Shown: one piece after another, positions 52,402 to 62,761 of the stretch
How the letters are laid out: each line of letters starts with the position of its first letter
How positions within the stretch are numbered: position 1 is the first letter of the stretch
Assembly: GCA_017548075.1 (NCBI GenBank)
Contig: JAFYNL010000012.1
Location: 1 to 64,000 of the forward strand
DNA from: Bacteroidaceae bacterium
Lineage (GTDB): Bacteria > Bacteroidota > Bacteroidia > Bacteroidales > Bacteroidaceae
Reading direction: 5' to 3'
Length of the DNA stretch: 64,000 nucleotides
Notes under the pieces: generated by a model
What the model saw: the letters and a program-made list of their open reading frames with translations, nothing else
The model's database searches: none
What the model was told of the DNA's origin: nothing
Made by a program: the position numbers and the translations under genes

Positions 52402-53706
52402 CTACTGATGCTCTTTGTGGAACTGAATGATTCGCTCAGTAAAAAGAGGTTCCTGTTCACGACGGAAGAAAGAGGTGCAGATGCGAACTCCTTGCTGAGT
52501 TGAACCCATTGTATCAAGGGGATAAACTGCAATTCCGTAGGTCATCAACTCACGAGTCAGCTGAAGGTCATTCATTCCAGGATACTGAACGGTAAAGTAG
52601 AAACCATCCGCCAAAGGAGCTCCCATATCGTTATCATAAACAAGATAGAAGCCGTTAGCCAGAAGAACATCCTTCATAAACTTAGCTCGACGCCCATACT
52701 CGCGAACATCATCAAGGAAATTGTACTCTCCCTTGACGGAAGCCTCCATCAAGGCTGCCATTGCATGCTGAACGGAATGAGTCGTTCCGCTCGAAAGGGT
52801 GTACATCAGACGACCAACAAAGAAGTCGCCAAAGGTTCCAACACCAAACTTCTCCTTCAAAGGAGTATAGGTTCGGCGGAAAAGCTTATTGGAGATGCAA
52901 GTCACACCAATGCGCTGACCTGCGTACGAGAAAGCCTTCGATGCTGAAACCCAAAGCACATAGTTGTCCGTATAACGCGCAACTGTAGCTTGGAAAGGAG
53001 GTTGGAAGGGATGCGAAAGGTCGCGACGGAAGTCCATTGCAAAGTATGCGAGGTCCTCCAAAACGAGGATATCGAACTTCGTCGCAATGTTTCCAATGCC
53101 TTGCAATTCCTCTTCAGTAAAGCAAACCCAAGAAGGATTGTTGGGATTTGAATAGACAATCGCACAGATATTGCCTTTCGAAACGATTTCGTCAAGCTTC
53201 TCTATCAAGTCCTGACCTCTGTAATTGTAGATGTCGAGGGCTTCGTGCTTCAGTCCAATCACATCGCATTGTGTGGTCTGAACAGGGAAACCGGGCTGAA
53301 TTAGAAGAACCGTATCTTGCTTCGAACCTGCAAAAGCATGACGAATCGCCATAAAAGTAGCGAAAGTTCCCTGCATGCTTCCAGTTGTCGGAACACAGCC
53401 TTCAGGAGCAATATCTACGCCGATGAAAGCCTTCACAAAGTCCGATGCAGCCTGCTTAACACGAGGAATGCCACCATTTGGAGGATAGATTGTAGCGCAA
53501 CCATTCTTGAGAGCCTCCGCCTCAGCCTTTAAAGCAATCTCGGAAGGCTTCAAACCAGGGACGCCCATCTCAAGATGAATGACTTCCTCACCTGTCTTCT
53601 CTTCAAGGACACGCGAAAGTGCCTGTATATCGCGGATAGTGGCTTGAGAGAAATCCCCAAGTCCCATCGAATCGATAATGCTGTTTACTTGTTCTTTGTT
53701 AAACAC
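52402..53706 (-). CDS. Class I/II PLP-dependent aminotransferase, likely aromatic
   Basis: 434 residues. The PLP lysine is in SASKAFSYAGQRIG, with SNPNNPSWVCFTEEEL and LEDLAYFAMDFR around the cofactor site and the carboxylate-binding Arg in VRICTSFFRRE. It lies 21 bases downstream of iorB on the same strand. Together they suggest a route from aromatic amino acids to 2-oxo acids, then to acyl-CoA by indolepyruvate oxidoreductase. Specific substrate not set by sequence. Confidence 0.85.
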   Translation of the reverse strand: MFNKEQVNSIIDSMGLGDFSQATIRDIQALSRVLEEKTGEEVIHLEMGVPGLKPSEIALKAEAEALKNGCATIYPPNGGIPRVKQAASDFVKAFIGVDIAPEGCVPTTGSMQGTFATFMAIRHAFAGSKQDTVLLIQPGFPVQTTQCDVIGLKHEALDIYNYRGQDLIEKLDEIVSKGNICAIVYSNPNNPSWVCFTEEELQGIGNIATKFDILVLEDLAYFAMDFRRDLSHPFQPPFQATVARYTDNYVLWVSASKAFSYAGQRIGVTCISNKLFRRTYTPLKEKFGVGTFGDFFVGRLMYTLSSGTTHSVQHAMAALMEASVKGEYNFLDDVREYGRRAKFMKDVLLANGFYLVYDNDMGAPLADGFYFTVQYPGMNDLQLTRELMTYGIAVYPLDTMGSTQQGVRICTSFFRREQEPLFTERIIQFHKEHQ

Positions 53707-53727
53707 AACTAACCGATTTACAACAAT

Positions 53728-54300
53728 TTATGCCCCAGCCTTCACGCCAGCATCGAAAGCCTTGAGATTAGCCTCAACAACTTGCTCACCTTTTCGCGCA
53801 AACACAGTAGCAATAGCCTCTCTAAGATTCTCAACAGACAGAATGCCGATGATAGGAGCCGCCATTCCCAGAAGAACCATGTTTGCTCCCCTAGGATTGC
53901 CGCAGTCCTTGGCCACCGACTCGATGTCGAGCTTAATGCTCGGCAAGGTGTCGAGTTCCTTCTGCAAAGCCTCTTCATCAGGATAATTAGGGATATTGAC
54001 AAAAGGCTTCGAACTTGTCACTATCCTACCCTCTTTGTTGAGATAAGCCAGATAACGCATAGCCTCCATCGGCTCCATAGAGATGATGAGGTCGGCTCCA
54101 GCTTCAGCAATAAGGTCGCTCCAAATAGGTTCGGTAGAAAGGCGAAGGTTCGACTGCACATCGCCTCCTCTTTGACTCATGCCATGCACTTCTGCCTGTT
54201 TGAGATAAAGTCCTGCTTTCGTTGCAGCCTCGCCTATAATAGTTGCGATGGAGAGGATTCCTTGTCCACCCACACCGCAAAGGATGATATCTTTCTTCAT
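53728..54300 (-). CDS. iorB: Indolepyruvate:ferredoxin oxidoreductase subunit beta
   Basis: 190 residues from ATG 54300 (MKKDIILCGVGGQGILSIATI); an ATG at 54336 overlaps iorA. The GVGGQG motif and EVHGMSQRGGDVQSNLR mark the gamma-type 2-oxoacid:ferredoxin oxidoreductase domain. With IorA it oxidatively decarboxylates aryl pyruvates to aryl-acetyl-CoA in the cytoplasm. Four bases after iorA. Confidence 0.92.
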   Translation of the reverse strand: MKKDIILCGVGGQGILSIATIIGEAATKAGLYLKQAEVHGMSQRGGDVQSNLRLSTEPIWSDLIAEAGADLIISMEPMEAMRYLAYLNKEGRIVTSSKPFVNIPNYPDEEALQKELDTLPSIKLDIESVAKDCGNPRGANMVLLGMAAPIIGILSVENLREAIATVFARKGEQVVEANLKAFDAGVKAGA

Positions 54301-54304
54301 GTTT

Positions 54305-55882
54305 CTATTGCTTCTTGGCTCTTGCATGACGGGCAAAAGTCTGTATACACTCTCTACGAGGAATAATTACAGACACACCTTTATACTCTATCTCTTCCTT
54401 TATAACTTGCGTAATCTCTGGCATATTCTTGGGAAGAGGCACAACAACACGAACATGTTCCGGCTCTACGCCAAGCCCAAGACAGATGGCCTCGTACTTG
54501 TTTGTGCCTGCAGAATCTTGTCCGCCAGTCATTCCTGTTGTAAGATTGTCGGAGATAATAACGGTAATGTTGGACTTATCGTTCACCGCATCCAGCAATC
54601 CAGTCATGCCACTATGGGTAAAAGTCGAGTCACCAATGATTGCAACAGACGGGAAGAGTCCCGCATCTGCAGCGCCTTTGGCCATAGTTATGCTGGCTCC
54701 CATATCCACACAAGACGAGAGGGCTTGGAATGGAGGAAGTGCTCCAAGCGTATAACAACCAATATCGCCGAAGACACGATGCTCAGGATAGTCGGCAAGA
54801 ACTTGGTTCAATGCCGTATAGACATCCCTATGTCCGCAACCTTGACAAAGTTGAGGAGGACGAGCAGCCATATTCTTAGCAGGAGCAAACACAGCTCCAG
54901 TCGCTTGTCCTAAAGCCTTTGCCACATTATCGGGAGTAAGTTCACCCGTACGAGGAAGGTCACCAGTCAAACGTCCTTTCACAGGATAGCCAGCGCCAAG
55001 CAAGCCCTTCACAAGTTCCTCCACAACAGGCTGACCGTCTTCTATAACGAGAAGTTCGTCGCACTTTGCAGCCAAAGCCTTTATTTTCTCTTCGGGCAAA
55101 GGATATTGTGAAATCTTAACCAGATTCGCATCGTTGCCAAGAGCTTCCTTTACATAATTGTATGCAATACCGCAAGCCAAGATGCCAGTCTTTGAAACCG
55201 CACTCTCAGCCTTATTATAAGGGCTTTCTGCAGAAGCTTGCTTCATCGCATCCTGTTTCTCAAGAAGAGCCACATACTTCTTTCTCGCAATACCAGGAAG
55301 AAGTACCCATTGATCGGTTGAAGGCGAGAAAGGTTTCTCAGCCTTTGGCTCCGTCACTTCTACTGCGGCACGGGAGTGAGCAAGTCGAGTCACAACACGC
55401 AACACAATAGGCTCTCCAAGCTTTTCCGAGAGGTCGAAACCATAGGCCATCATATCGTAAGCTTCCTGCTGATTGGAAGGCTCAAGACATGGAACTAAAG
55501 CGAACTTGGCATAGAAGCGAGAGTCCTGCTCGTTCTGCGAAGAATGCATCGAGGGGTCGTCGGCAGCAAGGACAATAAGGCCGCCCTTCACACCAGTAAT
55601 GGCGCTATTGACGAAAGCGTCGGCACATACATTCATGCCAACATGCTTCATACACACCAAAGCTCTCTTGCCAGCATACGACATACCGAGAGCAGCTTCC
55701 ATCGCAGTCTTTTCATTTGTGCACCAACGAGAGTGGATGCCACGCTCCTTGGCAAGAGGATGGTTTTGAATATATTCGGTGATTTCCGTGCTTGGAGTTC
55801 CCGGGTAAGCATACACGCCGCTTAACCCGGCATTGATGGCACCAAGGGCAACAGCCTCATCACCTAAAAGGAGTTTCTTCAT
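54305..55882 (-). CDS. iorA: Indolepyruvate:ferredoxin oxidoreductase subunit alpha
   Basis: 525 residues. The pyrimidine-binding domain begins with LLLGDEAVALGAINAGLSGVYAYPGTPSTEI, and the TPP domain carries PQLCQGCGHRDVY and VFGDIGCYTLG...GDSTFTHSGMTGLLDAV. Classical IorA proteins exceed 600 residues and end in a ferredoxin domain with two CxxCxxCxxxCP clusters. Here the chain stops at RRECIQTFARHARAKKQ with a single Cys, so that domain is missing and an external ferredoxin would be needed. Upstream of iorB and the aminotransferase. Confidence 0.92.
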   Translation of the reverse strand: MKKLLLGDEAVALGAINAGLSGVYAYPGTPSTEITEYIQNHPLAKERGIHSRWCTNEKTAMEAALGMSYAGKRALVCMKHVGMNVCADAFVNSAITGVKGGLIVLAADDPSMHSSQNEQDSRFYAKFALVPCLEPSNQQEAYDMMAYGFDLSEKLGEPIVLRVVTRLAHSRAAVEVTEPKAEKPFSPSTDQWVLLPGIARKKYVALLEKQDAMKQASAESPYNKAESAVSKTGILACGIAYNYVKEALGNDANLVKISQYPLPEEKIKALAAKCDELLVIEDGQPVVEELVKGLLGAGYPVKGRLTGDLPRTGELTPDNVAKALGQATGAVFAPAKNMAARPPQLCQGCGHRDVYTALNQVLADYPEHRVFGDIGCYTLGALPPFQALSSCVDMGASITMAKGAADAGLFPSVAIIGDSTFTHSGMTGLLDAVNDKSNITVIISDNLTTGMTGGQDSAGTNKYEAICLGLGVEPEHVRVVVPLPKNMPEITQVIKEEIEYKGVSVIIPRRECIQTFARHARAKKQ

Positions 55883-55899
55883 ATAAAATATCTTCTGAA

Positions 55900-56484
55900 T
55901 TAAGCTCGAATGAGCTGGAGGAACTCTTCACGAGTCTTGGCTTGATTGAAAGCACCACAGAAGTCACTGGTAGTAGTGATGCTACCTTGCTTCTGCACTC
56001 CTCGCATCTGCATGCACATATGTTGGGCTTCGACTACAACCATCACACCCAACGGCTCGAGTGCTTCCTGAATGCAATCTCGAATCTGCTTCGTCATACG
56101 CTCTTGAATCTGGAGCCGATGCGAGAAACAATCCACCACTCGGGCAATCTTGCTTAAGCCCGTAACTTGTCCGTTTGGAATATAAGCCACATGCACCTTG
56201 CCATAGAAGGGAAGCATATGGTGCTCACAAAGTGAATAGAAATTGATGTCACGAACGATGACCATCTGACGATAATCCTCGTTGAACTTGGCGGAGTTGA
56301 GTATTGCCACAGGGTCTTGCTCATAGCCGCAAGTAAGGAAAGTCATTGCTCTTGCTACCCTTTTGGGTGTCTTGAACAAACCTTCCCGCTGTGCGTCCTC
56401 GCCAAGAAGATTAAGTATGGCGCGGACATGCTCCGAGATTTGTTGCTGAGTTGGGGTCAGTTCGTGCTTGTATTGTTCTTCCAT
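55900..56484 (-). CDS. folE: GTP cyclohydrolase I
   Basis: 194 residues. Zinc and catalytic residues are in [19 protein letters not shown] and [16 protein letters not shown]; the dimer motif [23 protein letters not shown] is intact. It converts GTP to dihydroneopterin triphosphate, first step of folate synthesis. Its start overlaps the SPOR gene by 28 bases, and iorA follows after 17. Confidence 0.97.
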   Translation of the reverse strand: MEEQYKHELTPTQQQISEHVRAILNLLGEDAQREGLFKTPKRVARAMTFLTCGYEQDPVAILNSAKFNEDYRQMVIVRDINFYSLCEHHMLPFYGKVHVAYIPNGQVTGLSKIARVVDCFSHRLQIQERMTKQIRDCIQEALEPLGVMVVVEAQHMCMQMRGVQKQGSITTTSDFCGAFNQAKTREEFLQLIRA

Positions 56485-56999
56485 TCTTGATTCTTTGGGG
56501 GATTAACCTTACTTTTCACGATGACAGCTTCGCGGAAGATTCCCATTGAACGAATTTGGCTAAGGATTTCTCTTGCCTCACCCATTGTTTGGAAATCTCC
56601 GACTCTGCAAAGCCAATGAGGCGACACGAAGCTAACATACACACGCTCGCCAGGGAAGTAGTTTCTGAAGCGCAGACCAGCAGCCCGCGCCTCAGCTTTA
56701 CCTTTACGAGAGTTGTCACCAAAGTACACCTGAATACGATAGCCGGTTGTCCTATATCTGACTACCTGCGAAAGACTGTCTGCAGCAGCTATCGAGTCTG
56801 CTAATTCGTCAACTTGTTTCTGTCGAGACGTACTTGACTTCCTCGAACCATTGACGAGATCTGTGATGGACTTTTCCTGATGCAGGATGATTCTGCCCGC
56901 CGATTCCACTACTTGTTGCAGTTTATCGGTAAAGGTCTGCTGAGCACCTAAAGTTAGCGTGCTTAGCCAGAGAATGAGGGCAAGGGTGTACTTAGTCAT
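56457..56999 (-). CDS. SPOR-domain secreted protein
   Basis: 180 residues from ATG 56999 ([20 protein letters not shown]). An ATG at 57026 lies inside tpiA's end and is rejected. A helical segment is followed by a C-terminal SPOR domain ([60 protein letters not shown]), which binds denuded septal peptidoglycan. It is 17 bases after tpiA. Conserved neighbour of tpiA and folE in Bacteroidales, as I recall. Confidence 0.85.
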   Translation of the reverse strand: MTKYTLALILWLSTLTLGAQQTFTDKLQQVVESAGRIILHQEKSITDLVNGSRKSSTSRQKQVDELADSIAAADSLSQVVRYRTTGYRIQVYFGDNSRKGKAEARAAGLRFRNYFPGERVYVSFVSPHWLCRVGDFQTMGEAREILSQIRSMGIFREAVIVKSKVNPPKNQEWKNNTSTN

Positions 57000-57016
57000 T
57001 GTATTAATGATTTGAA

Positions 57017-57775
57017 TTATTTCCAAGCGTCGATGATTCCCTTGAAGTCGGGAGCCTTGAGACTTGCACCGCCAATCAGGCCGCCGTCGATATCGGGCTT
57101 GCCGAAGAGTTCGGGGGCGTTGCTGGCCTTACAAGAGCCACCATAGAGAATAGAAGTCTCGTCGGCAGCCTGAGCACCATAGACATCGGCAACACACTTA
57201 CGGATGTAAGCGTGGATTTCCTCAGCCTGTTCAGCTGTTGCGGTCTTACCTGTACCGATAGCCCAGATTGGTTCGTAGGCAATCACGATGTTCTTCCATT
57301 GTTCAGCAGAAAGGTGGAATACACTTCCTTCGAGTTCTGCCTTGCAGACTGCTTCCTGCTGATTTGCTTCGCGTTGCTCAAGGCTTTCGCCAATGCAGAA
57401 AATGACCTTCAGACCATTTGCAAGAGCGAGGTCAACCTTATCCTTCAGGATTTCGGGAGTCTCATTATAGTATTCGCGGCGTTCACTATGGCCAAGAATC
57501 ACATATTCTGCACCTGTGCTCTTTACCATTGCTGCACTTACCTCACCAGTATAAGCGCCGCTTTCCTTGTTTGCACAGTTCTCTGCACTAACGGCAATCA
57601 CGCTGTCCTTCAGCAGTTCGCTCAGGGTTGCGAGATGGATGAAAGGTGTGCCGATGATAACTTCGCAGTTAGGTTTCTCAGCAGCCAGAATGTCTTTCAG
57701 TTCAGTGGCGAGAGCTACGCCTTCCTGCAGGGTCTTGTTCATTTTCCAGTTGCCTGCTACGATTTTCTTTCTCAT
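57017..57775 (-). CDS. tpiA: Triosephosphate isomerase (in frame with the upstream membrane gene)
   Basis: 252 residues from ATG 57775 ([19 protein letters not shown]), the family's normal length. Catalytic Lys is in GNWKMN, His in [10 protein letters not shown], Glu in [15 protein letters not shown], and the phosphate loop ends [10 protein letters not shown]. It interconverts dihydroxyacetone phosphate and glyceraldehyde-3-phosphate. There is no stop codon between this gene and the one upstream: the 8-codon link (NQIKTTKQ) reads like translated intergenic DNA. An A-rich leader before the ATG fits independent Bacteroidetes translation. See the next entry for the frameshift interpretation. Confidence 0.96.
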   Translation of the reverse strand: MRKKIVAGNWKMNKTLQEGVALATELKDILAAEKPNCEVIIGTPFIHLATLSELLKDSVIAVSAENCANKESGAYTGEVSAAMVKSTGAEYVILGHSERREYYNETPEILKDKVDLALANGLKVIFCIGESLEQREANQQEAVCKAELEGSVFHLSAEQWKNIVIAYEPIWAIGTGKTATAEQAEEIHAYIRKCVADVYGAQAADETSILYGGSCKASNAPELFGKPDIDGGLIGGASLKAPDFKGIIDAWK

Positions 57776-59068
57776 TTGTTTTGTAGTTTTTATTTGGTTT
57801 ACATTTCTTTTTTGTTTCCGTTTGTTTAGGGCGACACTTATTGCATCAATGAAGAGGAAAAGCAAGAGAGGCAGGATGTACCAACTCAAGATGCGGAAAA
57901 TTGTGTCTCGCTTCGAGCTGACTTTCTGCTCAGGTTGTTTCTTCAGTTCCTCTGGAGTTGGGAGGTCTGTCGAAGGCCATTTGCCAACAACTTTGCCGTC
58001 GTGAAGGAGCATCAGACCTGGGTTCGAGCGAATCATCGTCTTGAGGACGACTGCATCTGCATGGCAGAATGGATACTCGGCACCAGTCGTTTCCTTCCAA
58101 TTGGCAATAGCTTCCTTGCCACTTGAAGTGAGACAATAGAAGTCGTAACCTGCCTCCTGACTATAGTCGTAGAGCGCAAGCAAATCGCCCATCACTCCAT
58201 CATCGGCCTTCTCGAGATAAGGAGCAACCAACAGGAAAGTGTAACCTTCGTTACAAAGTATCGGGTTCGTGAGGTCTTCCCCACTTTCTGCATCCTGAAT
58301 GAACAGCTCCCCTACTCCAGTTAGTTTGGTCGGCTCAACCTGAACGGTTCGCGAATCAACGAAAGTCCAAGTGCTGTCGGGATAGTCCTCGAGTGCGAAC
58401 TCCTTCTGCACACCGTCTCTCTCCAAAATGAAGGTTGTGATGAACTGGCCGAAGTTCTGTTGGTCGTCGAACCAAGCTTTTCGTACATCTGCTCCAAGAT
58501 GATAAGGACGGAAGTCGATGACGGGAAGCCTCCAAAGGTTGTAACTGGCGAAGAGGACGGCAAAGACAAAGGAATAGAGCGCCACCATCCACTGGTTCTT
58601 CTTCGTTATAAAGTGCGGCATCAGTTTATAGTACCGCAAAGCGATGATAGAGAGGATGAGCAGAACGACATTCTTTGCGAAGGTCTGCCAATTGCTGAGC
58701 ACGAGTGCATCGCCGAAACAACCGCAGTCGGACACAGGACTCTTGAGTGCCAGATAGAATGTCAACGGCGTCATGATGAGCAGGAAGCATATCGACACAC
58801 TTGTTGCCAAACGCCTCCGAATGCCGAAGAAAAGGTAGATGCCTATCAGGAACTCAATGACGCCCAAGACACAAGCCAGCACCAAAGGCAACCATTCCGG
58901 CATGAGATTGGTCATTCCGAAAGCCGCTGCATAGTCCTCAATCTTGTATTGAGTGCCTCGAGGGTCGATGAGTTTCACCACACCCGAGAACAAGTACGTC
59001 AGCGCAAGCACAAAACGTACAATGAACATCGCTATGAGCGCTAACTTATGCTTGAGGTTCGTCTTCAC
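57776..59068 (-). CDS. DoxX/MauE-like plus thioredoxin-like membrane protein reading into tpiA
   Basis: 431 residues before TPI. Four N-terminal helices form a DoxX/MauE-type unit ([22 protein letters not shown]...[10 protein letters not shown]), then a fifth helix ([20 protein letters not shown]), a thioredoxin-fold periplasmic domain (about 215-385) without CxxC, and a sixth helix near residue 400. Six helices put the C-terminus, and any fused TPI, in the cytoplasm. This matches the Bacteroidales BT_3928-type neighbour of tpiA, normally a separate gene. Deleting one base of the A6 run (57808-57813) would bring a TAA at 57799-57801 into frame, so the fusion depends on one base. Confidence 0.8.
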
Positions 59069-59603
59069 CGAAAGTCAACTTAATCAAGCCGAAGACGGCA
59101 TAATTCAACATATCCATATAGTTGGCATCCACACCTTCCGACACCAGAGTATCGCCCTCAAGCAACTCAATCTGCTTAGTACGGAAGACCTTCATCAGGA
59201 TGAGGTCAGTATAGCTGCTGATTCTCATTCCTCGCCAAGCCTCATCATAGTCGTGATTCTTGCGCAACATCAATTGCAGAGCACCATTCGCATGCTTGTC
59301 ATAAGCCTCTATGGCCTCTTCGTTCGTCATATCATCGGGCTTCTCGCTGAAACCTTTCTCGAGTTGGATGAGACCGATAATCGCATAGTTCACAATGCCG
59401 ATGAACTCTGGACGAATGCCTTCATCAACATAGGCCACACCTTTCGTCTCGATGCTGCGGATGCGATTGGCCTTGATGTATATCTGGTCGGTAAGCGACG
59501 AAGGACGCAGAATGCGCCAAGCAGCCCCGTAGTCATGCAGCTTCTTGACAAACAAAGCACGGCACTCCGCCATCACCTTCTCGAACTGTTCCTGAGTATT
59601 CAT
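59046..59603 (-). CDS. DUF1599 (nucleotide modification-associated domain 1) protein
   Basis: 185 residues made of two related halves: [28 protein letters not shown]...[16 protein letters not shown] and [30 protein letters not shown]...[16 protein letters not shown]. Both keep the HDY...AW and Asn-Tyr-Ala signatures. The family is all-helical and soluble; function unknown. First gene of the long - strand run; overlaps the next gene by 23 bases. A TAAATTTG element lies at 59627-59634. Confidence 0.85.
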   Translation of the reverse strand: MNTQEQFEKVMAECRALFVKKLHDYGAAWRILRPSSLTDQIYIKANRIRSIETKGVAYVDEGIRPEFIGIVNYAIIGLIQLEKGFSEKPDDMTNEEAIEAYDKHANGALQLMLRKNHDYDEAWRGMRISSYTDLILMKVFRTKQIELLEGDTLVSEGVDANYMDMLNYAVFGLIKLTFGEDEPQA

Positions 59604-59626
59604 TGATGTATTAATATATTCGCGTG

Positions 59627-59634
59627 CAAATTTA
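59627..59634 (-). promoter_or_regulatory. -7 element of the DUF1599-tpiA-folE-ior run
   Basis: TAAATTTG on the - strand, 24 bases before the DUF1599 start. No -33 match at normal spacing. Confidence 0.45.
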
Positions 59635-59709
59635 CTACATTATTTTTAATTATGACGCATCTCGCACCAAAAATGTTTGAATAACGCAACATTTGACATT
59701 TCTGAACTA

Positions 59710-59829
59710 CCCTAGTGAAGTTTGCAAAGTTAACGCGGGTTAATTGCAAAGTTAACGTGTTAAGTTGACGAAGTTAACGTGTTACGATTGCAAACATAAC
59801 ACGTTACGTTTGGAATTTAACCTGATAAC
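59710..59829 (+). repeat. 22-bp-period array F
   Basis: Units begin at 59732, 59754, 59776 and 59798, exactly 22 apart, with degenerate units at 59710 and 59819. Cores are AACGCGGGT, AACGTGTTA, AACGTGTTA, AACACGTTA. The longest of the six arrays. It lies between codirectional genes (DUF1599 start and glyA end). Confidence 0.8.
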
Positions 59830-59892
59830 GAAATGGCAGCAAGCCTGCTTCGATGCAAACTTGCCGCCATTATTATCAGGAATCCCTCCTCT

Positions 59893-61173
59893 TTAGTAAG
59901 CGAAGATGGGATAGTTTGCCATGATGGCATTCACTTCGCTACGAACCTGAGCGATAACTGCCTCATCCTCAGGAGCGTTGAGTACGCGCTCGATGAACTC
60001 GGCTATCTTCACCATCAGGTCTTCTTTGGCTCCTCTTGTAGTGATAGCAGGAGTTCCGAGACGGATGCCAGAAGTCTGGAAAGCGCTTCGAGAATCGAAC
60101 GGAACCATGTTCTTGTTGACCGTCAAATCGGCTGCAACAAGGGCCTTTTCAGCAACCTTGCCAGTCAAATCGGGGTATTTGCTCCTCAAATCAACAAGCA
60201 TAGAATGGTTGTCAGTACCGCCTGAAACGATATCGAAACCTCTCTTAATCAGTTCGTTAGCGAGAGTCGCAGCATTCTTCTTCACTTGCTTTGCCCATTC
60301 CTTGAACTCTGGCTGGAGTGCTTCGCCGAAAGCAACGGCCTTAGCAGCAATAACATGCTCCAAGGGACCGCCTTGAATGCCTGGGAAGACAGCACTATTC
60401 AGGAGTGCAGACATCTTCTTAATCTCGCCTTTTGGAGTTGTTTTGCCCCAAGGATTGTCGAAGTCTTTGCCCATGAGAATAATACCTCCACGAGGACCAC
60501 GAAGCGTCTTGTGAGTCGTACTTGTGACGATATGAGCGTACTTGACTGGGTTATCGAGGAGACCAGCTGCAATAAGACCTGCAGGATGAGCCATATCAAT
60601 CATCAGGAGAGCCCCTACCTTATCGGCAATCTGACGCATTCTGGCATAATCCCACTCACGGCTATAAGCCGAACCACCGCCGATGATGAGCTTGGGTTTG
60701 TGCTCGATAGCGAGTTGTTCCATCTCGTCATAATCCACTCTTCCAGTCTCTTTCTTGAGGTTATAACCAACTGGCTTGTAGATGATTCCACTTGTATTGA
60801 CGAGAGAACCGTGGCTGAGATGACCTCCGTGATCAAGGTTCAAGCCCATGAAAGTGTCTCCAGGATTGAGACAAGCCAGGAAGACTGCGGCATTTGCTTG
60901 AGCTCCTGAATGTGGCTGAACATTTGCATATTCTGCTCCAAACAACTCGCAAACGCGATCAATAGCAAGTTGCTCAACCTCATCAACCACCTGACAACCG
61001 CCATAATAACGCTTGCCTGGATAGCCTTCGGCATATTTGTTGGTCAGGCAGGAACCCATTGCCGCCATAACCTGGTCGCTTACATAGTTCTCAGAGGCAA
61101 TCAACTCGATGCCTTTGCGCTGTCGCTCGTCCTCCTTCGCAATGAGGGAGAAGATGATTTTGTCTTTTTCCAT
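59893..61173 (-). CDS. glyA: Serine hydroxymethyltransferase
   Basis: 426 residues, normal length. The PLP lysine is in [41 protein letters not shown] and [15 protein letters not shown] are family blocks. It makes glycine and 5,10-methylene-THF from serine in the cytoplasm. It follows pyrI by 35 bases and may be in the pyrBI operon. Confidence 0.97.
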   Translation of the reverse strand: MEKDKIIFSLIAKEDERQRKGIELIASENYVSDQVMAAMGSCLTNKYAEGYPGKRYYGGCQVVDEVEQLAIDRVCELFGAEYANVQPHSGAQANAAVFLACLNPGDTFMGLNLDHGGHLSHGSLVNTSGIIYKPVGYNLKKETGRVDYDEMEQLAIEHKPKLIIGGGSAYSREWDYARMRQIADKVGALLMIDMAHPAGLIAAGLLDNPVKYAHIVTSTTHKTLRGPRGGIILMGKDFDNPWGKTTPKGEIKKMSALLNSAVFPGIQGGPLEHVIAAKAVAFGEALQPEFKEWAKQVKKNAATLANELIKRGFDIVSGGTDNHSMLVDLRSKYPDLTGKVAEKALVAADLTVNKNMVPFDSRSAFQTSGIRLGTPAITTRGAKEDLMVKIAEFIERVLNAPEDEAVIAQVRSEVNAIMANYPIFAY

Positions 61174-61208
61174 TGTGATTTTATTGTTCCTAATTTGTTT
61201 GTGTTATC

Positions 61209-61664
61209 CTAAACGAGTTTTACATCCGAAAGGCTGATTTCCCTGTTGCAATAGTGGCATTGAAGGGTCCCGCGTTCCTTTCCGAGGAAGTGGAAACGGG
61301 TCTTCATCGGCTCATTATTGGTGATGCACTTGTGATTGTCGCATTTCACGATGCCTATCAGCTCTTCCGGCATCTTCACTTCCTTCTTCTCCACCACTTC
61401 ATAGTCGCGAATGATGCTGAGAGTTACGTTTGGCGCAACTACCGAAAGTTGGTTGATTTCGTCATCAGAAAAGAACTTGTCGGCAATCTTAATGATGCTT
61501 TTGTGACGCATCTTCTTGCTCTTGAGGTTGTAGCCAACTGTGACAGCCGAATGCACGTTCTCGAGATGAAGCAAACTTATCACTTCGAAGAGTTTGGCAG
61601 AAGGTATGTGGTCGATGACTGTGCCGTTCTCGAGGGCAGCCACCTGAAGTTCCTGACGTTTCAT
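61209..61664 (-). CDS. pyrI: Aspartate carbamoyltransferase regulatory subunit
   Basis: 151 residues from ATG 61664 ([18 protein letters not shown]). The C-terminal zinc site is C-x4-C-x22-C-x2-C (KCDNHKC ... CHYC), identical in spacing to E. coli PyrI. It lends allosteric control by nucleotides to PyrB. Overlaps pyrB by 4 bases. Confidence 0.96.
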   Translation of the reverse strand: MKRQELQVAALENGTVIDHIPSAKLFEVISLLHLENVHSAVTVGYNLKSKKMRHKSIIKIADKFFSDDEINQLSVVAPNVTLSIIRDYEVVEKKEVKMPEELIGIVKCDNHKCITNNEPMKTRFHFLGKERGTLQCHYCNREISLSDVKLV

Positions 61665-62608
61665 GAGATGATGGTTTTGTCGTTGATAATATCGTCGAGA
61701 GTGATGCCGAGAGTGTCGCAAAGGATTGCTTCGCGAGCATAAAGTCCGTTGCGAGCCTGCTGGAAGTAGTATGCGTAAGGCGTATCGTCGATGCTATACT
61801 CTATTTCATTGACTCTGGGAAGGGGGTGAAGAATCTTCATATTGGACTTTGCTTTAGAGAGCATAGAACGGTTCAAGAGGTAACGATCCTTGACGCGTTC
61901 GTACTCATCAAGGTCGGTAAAGCGTTCCCTTTGCACGCGTGTCATATATAATATGTCTGCTCCGGCAATCGTGTCAGCATCAAAATCCTGGTGCTCAACA
62001 AAGTTGATTCCCTTCTCGCGACAGTACATCTTATAGTGCTCAGGCATAGCCAATTCGTCTGGAGCAATGAAGTGGAAGGTAGGATTGAAGTGTCTCATAG
62101 CCGTAAGGAGGCTGTGAACTGTGCGACCAAACTTAAGGTCTCCCACCAAATAGATGTTAAGGTTCTCCAGAGTTCCCTGAGTTTGATAGATGGTGTAAAG
62201 GTCGAGCATAGTTTGGCTGGGATGTTGATTGGCTCCGTCTCCTGCATTAACGATAGGGACAGGCGACACCTCACTCGCATATTGGGCTGCGCCTTCCAGA
62301 TAATGTCGCATCACAATAATGTCGGCATAATTCGACACCATCATAATCGTGTCCTTCAAGGTCTCGCCTTTTGTGCCGCTAGTTACTTTAGGATCGGCAA
62401 AACCAATCACCTTCGCACCAAGTCGATTGGCCGCAGTCTCGAAACTGAGACGGGTGCGAGTGCTTGGCTCGAAGAACAAAGTGGCTACGATTCTACCCTC
62501 GAGAAGGCGTCGATTGGGATGCTTCTCAAACTCCTGAGCCATCCGGATAAGATACTCAATCTTCTCTCGCGAATGGTTGGCTATGGTTACAAGGCTTCTA
62601 CTTTCCAT
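61661..62608 (-). CDS. pyrB: Aspartate carbamoyltransferase catalytic subunit
   Basis: 315 residues. The carbamoyl-phosphate motif is [15 protein letters not shown]; later blocks [30 protein letters not shown] and [10 protein letters not shown] are all present. First committed step of pyrimidine synthesis. Coupled to pyrI by a 4-base overlap. TATCTTTG lies 21 bases upstream. Confidence 0.97.
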   Translation of the reverse strand: MESRSLVTIANHSREKIEYLIRMAQEFEKHPNRRLLEGRIVATLFFEPSTRTRLSFETAANRLGAKVIGFADPKVTSGTKGETLKDTIMMVSNYADIIVMRHYLEGAAQYASEVSPVPIVNAGDGANQHPSQTMLDLYTIYQTQGTLENLNIYLVGDLKFGRTVHSLLTAMRHFNPTFHFIAPDELAMPEHYKMYCREKGINFVEHQDFDADTIAGADILYMTRVQRERFTDLDEYERVKDRYLLNRSMLSKAKSNMKILHPLPRVNEIEYSIDDTPYAYYFQQARNGLYAREAILCDTLGITLDDIINDKTIIS

Positions 62609-62628
62609 TGCTTTACATTTTTCCGTTG

Positions 62629-62636
62629 CAAAGATA
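62629..62636 (-). promoter_or_regulatory. -7 element of the pyrB operon
   Basis: TATCTTTG on the - strand, 21 bases before the pyrB start. No clear -33 match. Confidence 0.5.
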
Positions 62637-62708
62637 CTAAAAAGATTAGAGATTAGGGATTACAGATGAGAGTTATTTTCATAATTATCACATTTTGATT
62701 TTAATTAT

Positions 62709-62739
62709 TTTGAATTTTGAATTTAATGTCGTACCTTTG
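62709..62739 (+). promoter_or_regulatory. Promoter of the class A PBP gene
   Basis: TTTG (62709-62712), 19 nt, TACCTTTG (62732-62739), 22 bases before the ATG. Confidence 0.7.
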
Positions 62740-62761
62740 TAGTCTTAAAACATCATTTCTA

